A stretch of 64,000 nt of DNA from contig CM053269.1 of NCBI GenBank assembly GCA_028583415.1, positions 57,463,007 through 57,527,006 of the forward strand, written 5' to 3'. The DNA comes from Protea cynaroides (taxonomy: Eukaryota > Streptophyta > Magnoliopsida > Proteales > Proteaceae). Shown one piece after another: positions 35,701 to 47,200 of this stretch; position 1 is the first letter of the stretch; each line of letters opens with the position of its first letter. The notes under the pieces were generated by a model. The model was not told the DNA's origin, searched no databases, and saw only the letters and a program-made list of their open reading frames with translations. Both the position numbers and the translations under genes were made by a program.

Positions 35701-36489
35701 CGTCCACCAATTCGTCGGAGAACGACTCGGGAAGTTCGCCTCGTTACAGGCCTGCAACTCACTCAAAAATCATTTTAGAGGGAAGTTTTGGAGGGAAGTT
35801 CTCAAATTTAAATTGAATTATTACTAAACAAATAGTAACCTTGAAGCTGGCAGCATGAACGCATCTTTGAACGATCTTGAGTTCTTCTGTAAAGGGAAGA
35901 AGAAGCTCGCAGGATTTCAGGACGGCGACGGCGCCTGGGAGGGTGGTTAATGCAGCGTATGAGATGAAATCATCTGTCCGGCTGGCGAGGTTACTGTCGC
36001 AGAATTTGTCAGTCATTTCAAGATACTCGGCGGCACAGCGAAGGGCGGCAACATTGTGAACGTTGATCTCGAAGTTCACATCATAACAGAACTTGGCTGC
36101 TGTCTCGAAGATCTCTGGCCCTCCGGGGATGTTTGAGAGATCGATCCTCGTCAAGTCTGCTTCTTTCGACTCCATTATTTTCTTTCTGATGTAACCGCTC
36201 TTCGCTGCCAGCATGAACTGCCATAGTGCCATGAAAATCCATCGTAAGAGAAGCAGACACAGGAAAGTGAGAGATTGTAGGAAGTAGAAACAGAGAGGAG
36301 AAGAGGATATCTTACCTTGTGAAGAGAGAAATTTGCCTCACCGACTTCGATTACTATGTCTGATGGGATTTCTTGAGAGAAAACCCTGGAACCGATAAAG
36401 AAGGGAGAAAATTAGCAATCATAGATTTTGAGAAACTGTTTTAGAAGTTCTAATTCTGAAGAATACTACCACTGGCCAGTTCTTTCCAT
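32735..36489 (-). CDS. BTB/POZ-NPH3 family protein, SR1IP1-like, copy B (5 exons)
   Basis: Paralogue of the 14408-17730 gene. Exons (minus): 36489-36470, 36385-36316, 36217-35840, 35751-35026, 33196-32735; predicted 551 residues. The same BTB, NPH3, coiled-coil and RRRRFSIS tail are present. Differences in exons 3 and 4 are few (Asp to Ser, Ala to Thr, Lys to Arg, Val to Ile). Exon 5 has more changes and lacks 15 bases (five residues, GVDNH) in the linker after the NPH3 domain. Frame, splice sites and stop are intact, so it is probably functional. As in copy A, intron 4 offers a GC donor at 35025 and an in-frame GT donor 15 bases later. The upstream region is 126 bp longer than in copy A and lacks the M1 MITE. 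Confidence 0.95.
33656..34160. repeat. (ACC)n-rich tract in intron 4 (copy B only)
   Basis: About 500 bp of CCA/CAC triplets on the plus strand, opposite in orientation to the (GGT)n tract 310 bp to the right. Copy A has no such C-rich partner. The His/Pro/Thr-rich 191-codon frame over it is an artefact. Confidence 0.95.
34473..34632. repeat. (GGT)n-rich tract in intron 4 (copy B)
   Basis: Counterpart of 15531-15840, about half as long. Confidence 0.95.
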
Positions 36490-37828
36490 AGCAATTGAAA
36501 CCTTGCTGTTATTCTTCAATGAAGCTGTCTTGAAGATGGATTGCTCGCAGAAGCAGAACTGAAAGAAATTCCGAGTAAAACAGAAGAATGATAGACCTTT
36601 TCTTATATGAAAAGATTGCTTTCAAATTAACTAAAACAGATTCATCGTCGCTTGTAGTTGCAGGTTCAGAGTTCCAGAGATCATATCGATCGGTAAGATG
36701 ACTCGATCGATTCAAAATTTTCTCCTCTCTTGGAATTTGAAGTGAATAATTGGAATTGAAATCGGAGAATTTCAGTCAGAATTCAAGGGCTGAGGTTCAA
36801 CCGGCTCGCATACTATCGATTGAAATCCAACCCTTGACCCGTGCCCCGCCGCTGGAGAAGATTTCTATCGAATGATTGCGATCTTAGCGTTAAATTCAAA
36901 GCAGCAATCAGGGATGTTGACAATTAAAAAGTGTGGAACAATTCGTCGGATGTCTCCACCATTCAAAGCTATGGCTGGGAAAATTTTGGCCACGACAGCT
37001 CCAAAATATTGGCTAGCGTGGCACCACGTCATTGTTCTGTCTAGCATGACACATCAGCGGTCAGCAGTTCTCATAACACGGTCAGCTGGGTTATGAGCTG
37101 CCCATGGAAAGGATAACATGGTGGGTTCCACAGTAATCCGATATTCACTCCGATGTCCCAATACTGTCTCTCCACGTGGCTTAAATCCATCCAGTTGGAT
37201 ATAGCCAATTGACCATCCCATTCTCCCATAAGAGAAGTAGTAGACATCTAACCTAACGTAGTAATAATTGACTATATTTTCCACCGAAAAATGAAATAAA
37301 TTTTAAGTGGAATCGGTCTGATTCCGACTCAACCAGCCTCTTGTAAACCTTGTAAAAGAAAGACGTCCCAATACAGGAGCCTCTAATTATCGTAGGATCT
37401 GGAAAATGTACCTAGTTTTATCTTCACAATTCGAAAAGATTGTTTTTTTGTTTTGAATCCATGACTAACAAGTTGTAATATTACAAGTTTATTTAAACCT
37501 TATAATAAATCCAAATAAATCTAAAGAGTGAAAGTGGCAGAAATCAAAAATTGGGATCAGTTGATTCTGATCTGCCTTGATTGATTCCACCTCAAAACAT
37601 ATTTGTGGAAGTTGCTTCCCTTTCTCGACCATGAGTCGTCTAACCCTATAATTTTTTTTTTTTTTGGATTGACCATGTCTAATCCCGATACGATACCGAA
37701 TTCTTCCCTATTTTTTTAATCCATATCAATCACTTGTCAACTTGCCATTGGAACTATGTCTGATCCAGATCAGTTTCGGCCTTTCGAAAGGGATCCTGGT
37801 CGATATTTGAAACTAAAACCTTAATATG
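36490..37828. other. 5' flank of the copy B BTB/NPH3 gene
   Basis: 36490-36715 is nearly identical to copy A and probably holds the 5' UTR. Beyond it the copies diverge. No other gene seen. Confidence 0.55.
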
Positions 37829-38693
37829 TGTTGGGGAAAATAGTCATGGATTTAAATCTGATCGTGGATGGAGAATCTGAGATAGTCCTTGAAAAATGGG
37901 GCACGTGTCATGTATCCAAAGTGCAAAGCATGAAGATAAGAGATGTTCATGAGATAAACTCGTGTTTGACCCCCCCTTAGGTGATCAAACTATGATTGGA
38001 CAGACTGATAGAGGTAACTGGACATTTAATGATCTGACATTAATACTCATAAATACCAACAACAACCATAAATGTCAAGTATGCGGATTTGACTGGCCAG
38101 GTCACCATATCGTAGACCAAATCAACAAAAAGCAAGATTGACACTCAATAAAAGTATAAGGACAGAAACAGTTGTCAGAAGATAGGGAGGATGTGGACTA
38201 AAAGGAGGTCGAAGAAGGTCGTAAGCCGCTGACAAGACATCCTAGTACTGTCCTAAGGGGTCATATATCGTAATCCCTCCAACCTATTATTCTCTAGGGG
38301 GCAGATGATTGTGATGGTGATAAATGGGGAGAAACTTGTTGGGAAAGCCCCTAATTTGACCTATAAATAGTGAAAGAATATCGATTGTAAAGGATCTGAT
38401 CCAGAATTTCTTGTCACAAAGGGAGAACACTCCATTTAGGTATTATTCCAACACAACCATTTGAGATCTCTTTCTCCATTTCTATCCTAAATTCTATCTC
38501 ACCGAAAAAGAGAAAAATTTATTGAAGCTCCCGTATCTCAGAGAACTCCATCTCTAAGGAGCTCTAGTGTTTTACTAAGTATTGCATTCTACTCATCTAC
38601 GAAATTTCTTAACTTTATCCCACTCACTTTCCTATTATGTTTGTGTTTCAATTACTTACCTCGATCTGAAAAACTGAATAGAATCCTTCGACA
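37829..38693. mobile_element. Probable solo LTR (copy B only)
   Basis: An 865-bp insertion relative to copy A (about 19045-19055). It starts TGTTGGGGAAAATAG, ends TTCGACA, and has a CTATAAATAG box near 38362 and a polyadenylation-like region after it. Target duplication not clean (ATATG against GTAAG). TG...CA ends and TATA position suggest a gypsy-type LTR. Confidence 0.65.
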
Positions 38694-40533
38694 AGAGTAA
38701 GTAATCATTATCCCTTAATCTTGCATAAATTTCCAACCTTGTATGTTAAATGGTCTATAGATCCTCAAAGCCTTATAGTAAAACTTTCAATGCCATGTAT
38801 GCCATGTGTCGTTCATATGATGGACGTGCATTTATGCACACCACATACCACAAAAATCTCGTGAAAACGACTAACATGTTGTAGAAAGAATAGAAAAAAA
38901 AGATAACAAGTTAAAAGAACCTGGACTAGCTATTCTGCAACGTGACATGTAGATTCCATTGAAAAGAGAAAAGTGGTCAGATTAAAATCTGTAAAAGGTC
39001 CGTCGTCATATCCACGAGGGAAAAGCTGTACTACTTGCCTGGGCAAATGATAGCATTAATCACTGCGAAAGGAAAATTTGGAGACAATGAAATTAGAGAA
39101 TAACCTCCGTCTGTAGGATGATTTGGATCCCCGTCTGTATGTATGGTACTGAAATATTCCTGTCGCTTCAGTGGAGAGATCGATGTTGGGTCCCAATTTC
39201 GTCCACACTTCTCTAAACTTGTGGATGCAAATCTTCATCCATTCCTTCTTCGTTACTCCAAAATCCAATCATTGATCCTTTCTCTCTCTAGATCTCTTTC
39301 TCTCTTACTCTCTCTCTTGGATCCACATGTTCTCGTGCGGTAGATCTTTCTGTCGGTTGATCCAAAGGTTAGAGTTTAGTCAGTATGCATATCAATACAT
39401 CGATAGATGTGTCAGCTAAAATCCAGTCATTGGCAGTCTGCAGGAGAAGATTTCTTTCCCTCTTTTTCTCTCTCTCATTCAGTCTGATTCACAACCGATT
39501 CAAACTAATTCTGACAAAAATTCAATCAGAGATGGCTGATCCAGCTTCCACCACCTTGAACCATGCTTGCAATAATTTTTCCTTCTAGAAATGAACCAAC
39601 TTGTTGGTCCTGAATTCATATTGACCGTGACAACTCACAATATATCAATGACTACAAGAGAAGTCCTACTTATTCTTAATAAATGTCTTTTGGCCTTTTC
39701 TAGATCGGGCTCTTCTCTTGTCATCCAGTCGTTCGGGGGACAGTTGACATGTATGACAATATAGTCTAGGCCGTCTGATGAACCATTGGACAGCAGGACA
39801 ATAGAAAACAAGCTCCATGCCTTTTCTTGGTAATTGGTAGTTCAAGATTGATGCAACTGCGCTACCACCAAATTAGAATCTAATTAAAGATAACAATGCC
39901 CTCACCTTAATTAGCTTGATCGTAACACTCTTGGCCTATGTTTCATGGCCTTAATGCATACTGTCGTGACTCGTGGTTATTTTGGTATTTTTCCCAAGGG
40001 ATGATCGTTTGCAAAATCCAAACACTTGGGTTGTATTTGATATGCATTCATGTAATGTAATATTGGAGAATGTGAGTCCTAACATAGAATGATAATAGGT
40101 TAAAGAACAATGCATTTTCATTCTGAGTTAAAATACATAATGGGCCACTTAAAGAACTTTCCAAAATGGGTTGTGTTTTCTATCACACTTCATTATTTTT
40201 AAAAAAGGAAGAACCGAATTGATACACAAATCCTCATTGATAGCAACTAAGATGACAAATAGTGGTTGCATCTTGTCATCCTCCGAAAACAGGAATTTAG
40301 ATGGATTAGGCGGAAAAGGATCCTCTCCAGCCGTTGGGAAACCGGCCAATGGTTGAGGATCACTAACTGATGCCCGACCGTTGGATCAGTGGCTAGACTG
40401 TCCAATAGTTGGAGAGGAGCTCGATCCAGATAAGGCTCAACTCATCCTAATCTTATCCAATATATGAATTCCAAGTCTAATAAATATGGGATTTTCTTAT
40501 TGACATGGGATCACTGTCAATCGAGTTCGACAC
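38694..40533. other. Non-coding end of copy B
   Basis: Colinear with 19055-20791, with no gene visible. Near 40330 copy B keeps about 50 bp between two GTTGG words that copy A (20660) has lost. Confidence 0.6.
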
Positions 40534-40755
40534 CAACTCGTGGTGTCCATCAAATCATGCAACTTCTCCCATTTCTCAAGTTTGGAATTGCATCATAGCT
40601 TCATCTTCTTCGTCCTCCCTGCCAAGTTATCAACCTCGAGTGAGGGACAATGACGGTCAATGAACAGACCTTCATATAATGGGTGAGTGAGATTTTGAGC
40701 CATTTTGAGGGTGGAATACTCCAACCTATAGAATCCCTTAACTAAGGGGCATATC

Positions 40756-40897
40756 CATAGTTGTCAAGGCATCGCCTAGGCACCACCTAGGTGCCCAGGC
40801 GACCTTGTGACGCCTTGGAAAATCGAGTGCCTTGGTCGTCTAGGCGTCCTGTCAGGCCTCCAACGCCTTGGTTCGCCTTGGCGCCTTAACAACTATG
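40756..40897. mobile_element. hAT-type MITE
   Basis: 142 bp with ends CATAGTTG and CAACTATG and an interior rich in GGCGCC/CCTAGGCG palindromes. A perfect 8-bp target duplication GGCATATC (40748-40755, 40898-40905) fits hAT. This GC-rich MITE type is common in plants. Confidence 0.9.
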
Positions 40898-40905
40898 GGC
40901 ATATC

Positions 40906-41599
40906 AGAGAAACTTCTTAAAGTTTTACTTCACTCATCTAATAAGTTAAAATGGTGTTTGTTTTTATTATGTTATTGGTCTTTTCTTCTTAAACATTCAC
41001 CTTAAAACATTTTACATCTCTTAGGAAAATGTGACTTCTAGGAAATCAAAAAACAAAGCTGGACACAAAGTTGAAATGAGAGGAGATTTTGAGCATAAAC
41101 AAGCTGATCATGGTGCTCCTATGCGAACCCGGCTTATTTATAGATAAGATGAGAAAATTTCTCTCGTCTGCTCTTCAGGTATCGAGAGACATGGTGCAAA
41201 ACCTCCCTCACGCTTGTATTTAAAGTATCTGTAATACATTTTCCCTTTATCCATCCACCCCTAGATATTATATATGCATTACAAAGATTACTTTATAATT
41301 AATTCACCATGTTACCAAGAATGGTATTGGGATCTTGGAGCTTCGTGAAGATCTGCAGTCAGATTCATTTCTTCAGCTGGAAAAGTTCTGTGGTACCTTA
41401 GCACGAATCTTTGGTTTTTTTGTGGTTTGCATTTTGCAAGACATTCTGCAAGACATTCCTTATTCCTGCTTTCAATGATGGGGCAAGGCCGCAAGAGGGC
41501 TGAACAAGCTTTAAGGAAAAATGGTTATGGAGTCCTGCGTTATTGCGTTTGGGGAATGGGAAAAAAGAAGGAAAAAATGATAAAAAACAAAATAAAAAA
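40906..41599. other. Intergenic, right of the duplication
   Basis: No coding signal recognised; unique sequence without visible repeats. Confidence 0.5.
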
Positions 41600-41671
41600 T
41601 GTGGCTGCTGGGATTCGAGCCCAGGTCTCCACGGCCACAACGTGGAATTCTTACCACTAAACTACAGCCAC
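41600..41671 (-). tRNA. tRNA-His (GTG)
   Basis: On the minus strand the acceptor GTGGCTG pairs with CAGCCAC. The D arm is AGTTTAGTGGTAAGA, and the anticodon arm CCACG-TTGTGGC-CGTGG carries GTG. The T arm is CTGGG-CTCGAAT-CCCAG. 72 bases including discriminator A, no intron. The sequence matches the normal plant nuclear tRNA-His, so it is likely functional. Confidence 0.96.
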
Positions 41672-42294
41672 TTAGTTGAACGTTTGTTTTAAATAATCAT
41701 TAAGATTTAAGATGGGAACTTACATCAGTGTTTTGGGAAGTTAGCTGAAACAAAGCAAAAATTAAATAAGGGGAAAAGGTTCTCTGAACGGTGTGGTTTT
41801 TAGTATTCATCATGCAATGGGAGGGATTGATGAAGGATTCGTTAGAGGCGCAAGAGAGGAGAGAGAGAAAGGTATGGAGGTGCTGATGTAGCTTCCCTGG
41901 TGAAGAGAGAACGTCTTGATTCACCACTTTTGGTGGTTAAATGGGACTCTGGGAATAGTATTGAAGGTATTATGGACATTCAACATTCATGGGTATATAG
42001 GTCATTATAGTTAAGGAGTATGTCAAGTTCAAGGATAATTTAGGTATTTACATGTATTCTTTTATAATTAAGTATCCATTAAGGATGTAAGATTATATTT
42101 GCATTTTTCTTTTTCATATGTAAGGAGACGGTTTCCCCAGTGTCAGAGTGGGGAAATCTCCCACATTAGACCAATAGGGGATGTATGAAATTGTATTTCC
42201 AATGGAATCCATATGTCAGGGAATAAAGAAAAAAATATCCAAAGGGAAAGAGAAAATGATGGAATCTGGGAGGGTGTGGGGACTATCCCCACAG
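41672..42294. other. Intergenic
   Basis: No gene recognised. The open frame at 41700-41927 (minus) has no known similarity. Confidence 0.5.
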
Positions 42295-42425
42295 GGATCC
42301 ACATCCTCTCCCGCCTGAGTTTGGGCGGGAGACGTGGCGACCTGGATGGATGGCCGTCACCTGGCTCTTGGGTGGATCCGAACCCTCCATCCGAGCCAAC
42401 ACCCCTATCGACTCAACTTTTTCTG
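42295..42425. mobile_element. Truncated M1 MITE (left half)
   Basis: Has the left end GGATCCACATCC, the hairpin CTCCCGCCTGAGTTTGGGCG and half of the central region, then stops abruptly near CGACTCAACTTTT. Closest in sequence to the element at 11611-11851. Confidence 0.8.
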
Positions 42426-43262
42426 ACACAATCCACATGTTATGCATTTATAAGATGTTCGGTGAAGAAAAAATTTCTCCAATTATATTTATAATTTCCT
42501 CCAACCCCACTTCATGGTTTAAAGAAATATCTTCATTTGGATACCATGGTTTGGAGTGAGTGGGAGAAGAAAAGGAAACTCATCCTGAAGTGGTAGTAAT
42601 TTTAGAAGAACATTTGCCATGTAAAAGAGTGCATGAAACCCCACAAAAAAAAAAAAGAAGTTATTATTATTGCATATATCATATTAAAAATTAGTAATAT
42701 TATATAGTAAATAACGATTTATTAGGTGTTTATACAAATGAGTTTGTTTTTTCTCGGGATTCGAAGTGAAAGATGAGTTTTTATTTTTTATTTTTTACTA
42801 TTTAAAATTATTAAAAGTCTCCATTCTATTTATTGTGTTTTACACTTTTACTACACTTAAAACCCTGGATAAAACATTTTTATATCACACTTCTTTATAA
42901 TAAATTTTAAATCTAATATCACAAAAAACCAAAGAAATAAAATTTCACTCATTAAAAATGATAAATAAGTGAGAAAAATTAATAAAAATTAGTAGTGTTA
43001 TCGCTGAAATATGAAATCTTGTGCCATAGGGAGACCGGAGACCTACGCACCAGAAACCTTAGACCAAGCAAGAGAGAGAAAGAGAGGTCAGAAGAGGGGG
43101 TTAGATGAAGAGGGTTATCTGATGCTTCAGTCACAAATTCAAGCAAAACTAGAATGCACTTGGAGTAGAAAGAGCAAATAACAATTTATTTTTCTTTTTT
43201 TTAGGCCTTGATCTAATCCTCTCATGTCATCTTTCGCCATGTGTCAACCTGCCATTGCTGGT
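42426..43262. other. AT-rich intergenic DNA
   Basis: Nothing recognised. Confidence 0.5.
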
Positions 43263-43522
43263 GGATTCGCATCCTGTCTTCCTAGTGGTTTTGGGAAGAC
43301 AGTGGCAACCTGCCTTGGATTGCCGCCACGTGGGTCTCGGATTCAACGTGGGTCTCGGTGAATCCGAGACCTACGTTCGAGCCGACACCCAGCTGACAAG
43401 CCGAGCCGACAAGGGGTGTTGGCTCAGACGTGGGTCTCAGATTCACCTGAGAGCCACGTGGTGACGATCCGAGATAGATTACCGCGTCCTCCCAGAGCCA
43501 CTGGGAGGAGACGATGTGAATC
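43263..43522. mobile_element. Foldback MITE, family M1
   Basis: Ends GGATTCGCATCC and GATGTGAATC. Terminal hairpins at both ends; the right one is CCTCCCAGAGCCACTGGGAG. Central palindrome as in the 5061 copy. No clear target duplication. It lies 82 bp upstream of the tRNA-Arg gene. Confidence 0.88.
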
Positions 43523-43603
43523 TGAAGTTTAGTACTTTAATTGGTATTACTTATTAGGGGGTCACATGTATGAATACCTTAAAGAGGTTCCGCATCATGC
43601 GGA

Positions 43604-43676
43604 GATCGCATAGCGGAGTGGATATCGCGTTAGACTCCGAATCTAAAGGTCGTGGGTTCGAATCCCACTGCGATCA
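43604..43676 (+). tRNA. tRNA-Arg (CCG)
   Basis: Acceptor GATCGCA pairs with TGCGATC. The anticodon arm TTAGA-CTCCGAA-TCTAA gives CCG (codon CGG). The T arm is GTGGG-TTCGAAT-CCCAC. 73 bases with discriminator A and no intron. It matches the plant nuclear tRNA-Arg type. Confidence 0.95.
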
Positions 43677-44277
43677 CCTACTCAACCTTTTGGATCACAA
43701 TGAGTTATATACCTTGCTACTACCCTAATCACCATACTAAAATGCAACGCTCTCGACACCGTTCGTTAGCTTCAACGGAATCACATTACGCCACATGATC
43801 TAGATACCTTCCTGCCCGAAATCCGGTGATCATTTAGTTCTGGTAGCTCGCGAGATACTTTATCGTGTTTAAAAGAGGCACTGCTACGGCAATTTTGTCT
43901 TTGTTTAAAATCGAAGCAACGAACAGAATCTCTTCGTTTTCTTCTCGTGACTGCAAAATTTTTCCTCTTCTACAGATGCCAAGCTTAGGGCAACATCGAA
44001 GAAGTTCTTAGTTTTGGTAATATTTCTTAAAAATTATTTGTTGGGAAAAAAATTAGACCAAAAGAAGTAAGAAATTTAAAGTATAGATATTGTAAGAAGT
44101 GGTGAATCGAAGATCGATACATCGGTTTTACAATTAATCTGAACTTTATTGTTTCAGGGTTTCTGGAAGAGTAGAGATTCAGAAACCCTACAACTCTTTG
44201 AAAGTTCCCATTATAATCGTTTTAGTTACGTTCTTATCAAACCCTAGGGTTTTTCCGAGTACCAGGGTTTGGGGGCG

Positions 44278-47200
44278 ATGTCTGCTGGAGTTTGCGGTAA
44301 GCGGCTGGGGTTCGAAGAAATCTTCGGATCTACTACGCCGTCATCCTCGGCTAAGAGAGCTAGGTGTTCGACTTTTGGTTCTCCGAACCGTTCTTCTGAT
44401 TTTGGGTTCGGATCTGAGGATAAGGTCTCCATATTACTTCGGATGTTCCCTGGCATGGATCGGGAGGTGCGTTTTCTAATGAATCTGATCTTCTCTTATC
44501 TTAAATTTGCTGAATTTGACGTCGGAAAGATATTGAATTTCGATTCGCGGATTAGTTGTTCTTCTTTTACATTTTATCTCCCTCTTATTCAATTCGATGA
44601 AATTCTAGTTCGTGATTTCATGTTAGCTTTCCCGTGGGAACCCAGAAACAGTAAAACAAAAATCACAACGTTTAATGAATAGAGCTCTAATACTTTAGCT
44701 TTTGATTTCCATTGAATTACTATGTATGTTATGAAGCATGAAGCATTCATTTGCATTATTATTCCTTTGATGTGATTTCGTCTGTGTAAACTGTCTAACT
44801 GCAAAGATGTTTACATTCTTGTTTATATAGGGAGTGAATTAATAACAGTTTTTCTTTGCTTTGAATATTCTATAATGTGTGGAAGAAGAATCTTAAATTT
44901 GATCTTATTTCAGCTTGTTTAAGCTAAATGGCTTCTGTTGCAAAATTTGTACTCCTTTCATTTGTCTTCATCCATAAACCGAAGCTATAATGTATAATGG
45001 AAGCATCTAATGATGTATTAATCCATCAAATGACAGAGGGCCTCGTGATTAATTCTACCCATTTATGTGTGAATTTTGATGCTTGTTTTTGAATGGTGTG
45101 AAGGGTCCTTGTGTTGAACTTATGAGTCCATCCTTGGATTTGTGATATCATGAATGCTCCAAGACCTTTTAAGAGGTATCAATTTGATGCAGCAATATAC
45201 TTAGGGAAAGTGCAAGAGTAATATTGTGTTTCAATTGATTTTCAGTCAAGGATGTCTCTTGCACATGGTTCTCAGCTTTTCTAACAGGGTTCGGAGTAAA
45301 ATTCATATTTTTTTTTCCTTTAAGAAGGAATGGGTGGTTTTGCCTTCTATCATAGATTACGTGCCATGTTGAAAATTTGAATCCATCATTCAGAAATGTA
45401 AACTAAGTTATATTGTTTGTGTAATTATTACTTTAGTGGATGGAAGCTCTTCATTGCATTCCCATGCTTGTGAATCAAACAGTGTATTGGTGGAAGGTGG
45501 GCCCTAACAGTTGTTTTGATCCTGCAATCAATGAGACTGCTGTTTCATGGAGTTTGAAAAATGAGTCGTTCAGAATGTTTATGTGTGTTAGATATGGATA
45601 AGTATTACATTGTAGAGATTTAAACTCTTTGGGTATAATACAAATACTTTCCTTAAGGCAGGAGTGGATTAAAGAGAGCGTAAAGATTTCAACCACTTTC
45701 TGATGTGCCCTCCTTTAATGTTGGAATGTAAAATATTAATCAAATCGATAAAGGATTTATGTTTGAAATTAAGCAATCATGCTCGTGTATTAAGTATTTA
45801 TTGTAGTCTTATCTTTGCACTCAGCCTCACCATGAAATAATGCAGGGAAAATAGATTTAACATCCAATGAGACGAGGAACGGAACCCAACAAAAAAAAAG
45901 GATTTGTATGAATAAAAGAAAAGAAAAAGGGAATAAAAATAATGATATCAATTATATATCTACACCATACAAGGGAGCAAGGTTAAGCAGTCTTATTGTT
46001 CTTCACCTGTTTCTTCTTGGTATTAATATTATTGGATTGCAGGTTTTGGGGATTAGTCATGGATTTTGAGGGCTAAAATGGATGTGCCATCGCGGTTTTG
46101 AATTTTCATGTTAGCTCTAAATCAGAGAGTTTATCATGTTTCCTTTGAGGTGCACCTTATGTTCCTTCTAGGAAGTACTTGCAACCAAAAGTTTCAGTTA
46201 TAAAAGTTTGTCTCTAACTTAGTTGCCATACTGTAAGAATATCTTATCTATTGTTTATGATAATTGGCATATAAAAAAACAGGGCAAACCCAATGCATGA
46301 GACTCCCACCATTGCTGGGGTGCGGCATAAGTTCACAGTTTTACCACTGCTTCACGGAGAGGCTGTTTCCCGATTCAAATCCGCGGACCACCATGTCCCA
46401 ATGGAGCAACCCAATGGAGCAACCTTACCGTTGTGTTGAGGCCCGCCATTTATAATTGACATATAATGAGATACACTATGCATTCACTCCCATAAAAAAG
46501 TAGGAAAATTGATTCCCTCAACACAATATTGTAAATAAAACAACATTTGTTTTTCTTTTTATCTAGTAGCATTGCCATTTATGATTTCCATTGATATATT
46601 CTGGATATGGTGAAATAGCATTATGTGAAGCCAGCCCAAATTGTGATAAGGAAAGTGTTCTTTTCTGGTTTTTAAGTTATGCCACAGTATGTAGTTTGAA
46701 CATTTAATCAAGCTTCTAATTTATTATTATTGTTTTCTTTATTGTTTAGTTGGTGGAAACTGTTCTAATTACAAATAATCATAAGCTTGACGATGCCATT
46801 GAGAGCCTAAATGCACTATGCCTTCGCAATGTCTTTGAGGAAAATGGACCGCAGAGCCTTGATTCTGTGGTGGCTGCTAATGGGCCCAATGTTTCAGGTA
46901 AGAGAATGGTTCCTTGTATTTGTATATTTAATTTTCTATGTTTTACTTCATGGAGTTGTTATAAATAATAAAAGCTAGTATCTTTACATGCTGGTCTTTT
47001 GGAATTGTTGTGCCAGGTGGTGAAGGTTGTCAGACATCTGAGCAGAATGCTGAAGAATTACCTAACAAAACTTCAACTTTTGAATCTATAAACCCAACGG
47101 ATGGATCCGCCTGGGTGGATATTTTTGTGCAAGAAATGATGAATGCTGTGGATCTTGACGATGCCAGGAGTCGTGCCACTAGAATCTTAGAGGCTTTTGA

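Larger units (their letters stand above)
20792..40533. repeat. Segmental tandem duplication, copy B
   Basis: It begins with sequence matching 3530-3597, is then interrupted by 5.6 kb of transposon DNA (20860-26510, with about 360 bp of original sequence lost), and resumes at the equivalent of 3955. It ends at 40533, after which homology to copy A stops. Later insertions here are the copia remnant, solo LTRs at 30079-30392 and 37829-38693, an M1 MITE at 27339 and an 18-bp LINE tail at 29724. Confidence 0.92.

Noticed and set aside
44269..44277. Earlier TTG start for the CUE protein
   Set aside because: The ATG at 44278 begins the family-typical MSAGVCGKR; a TTG start has no support.
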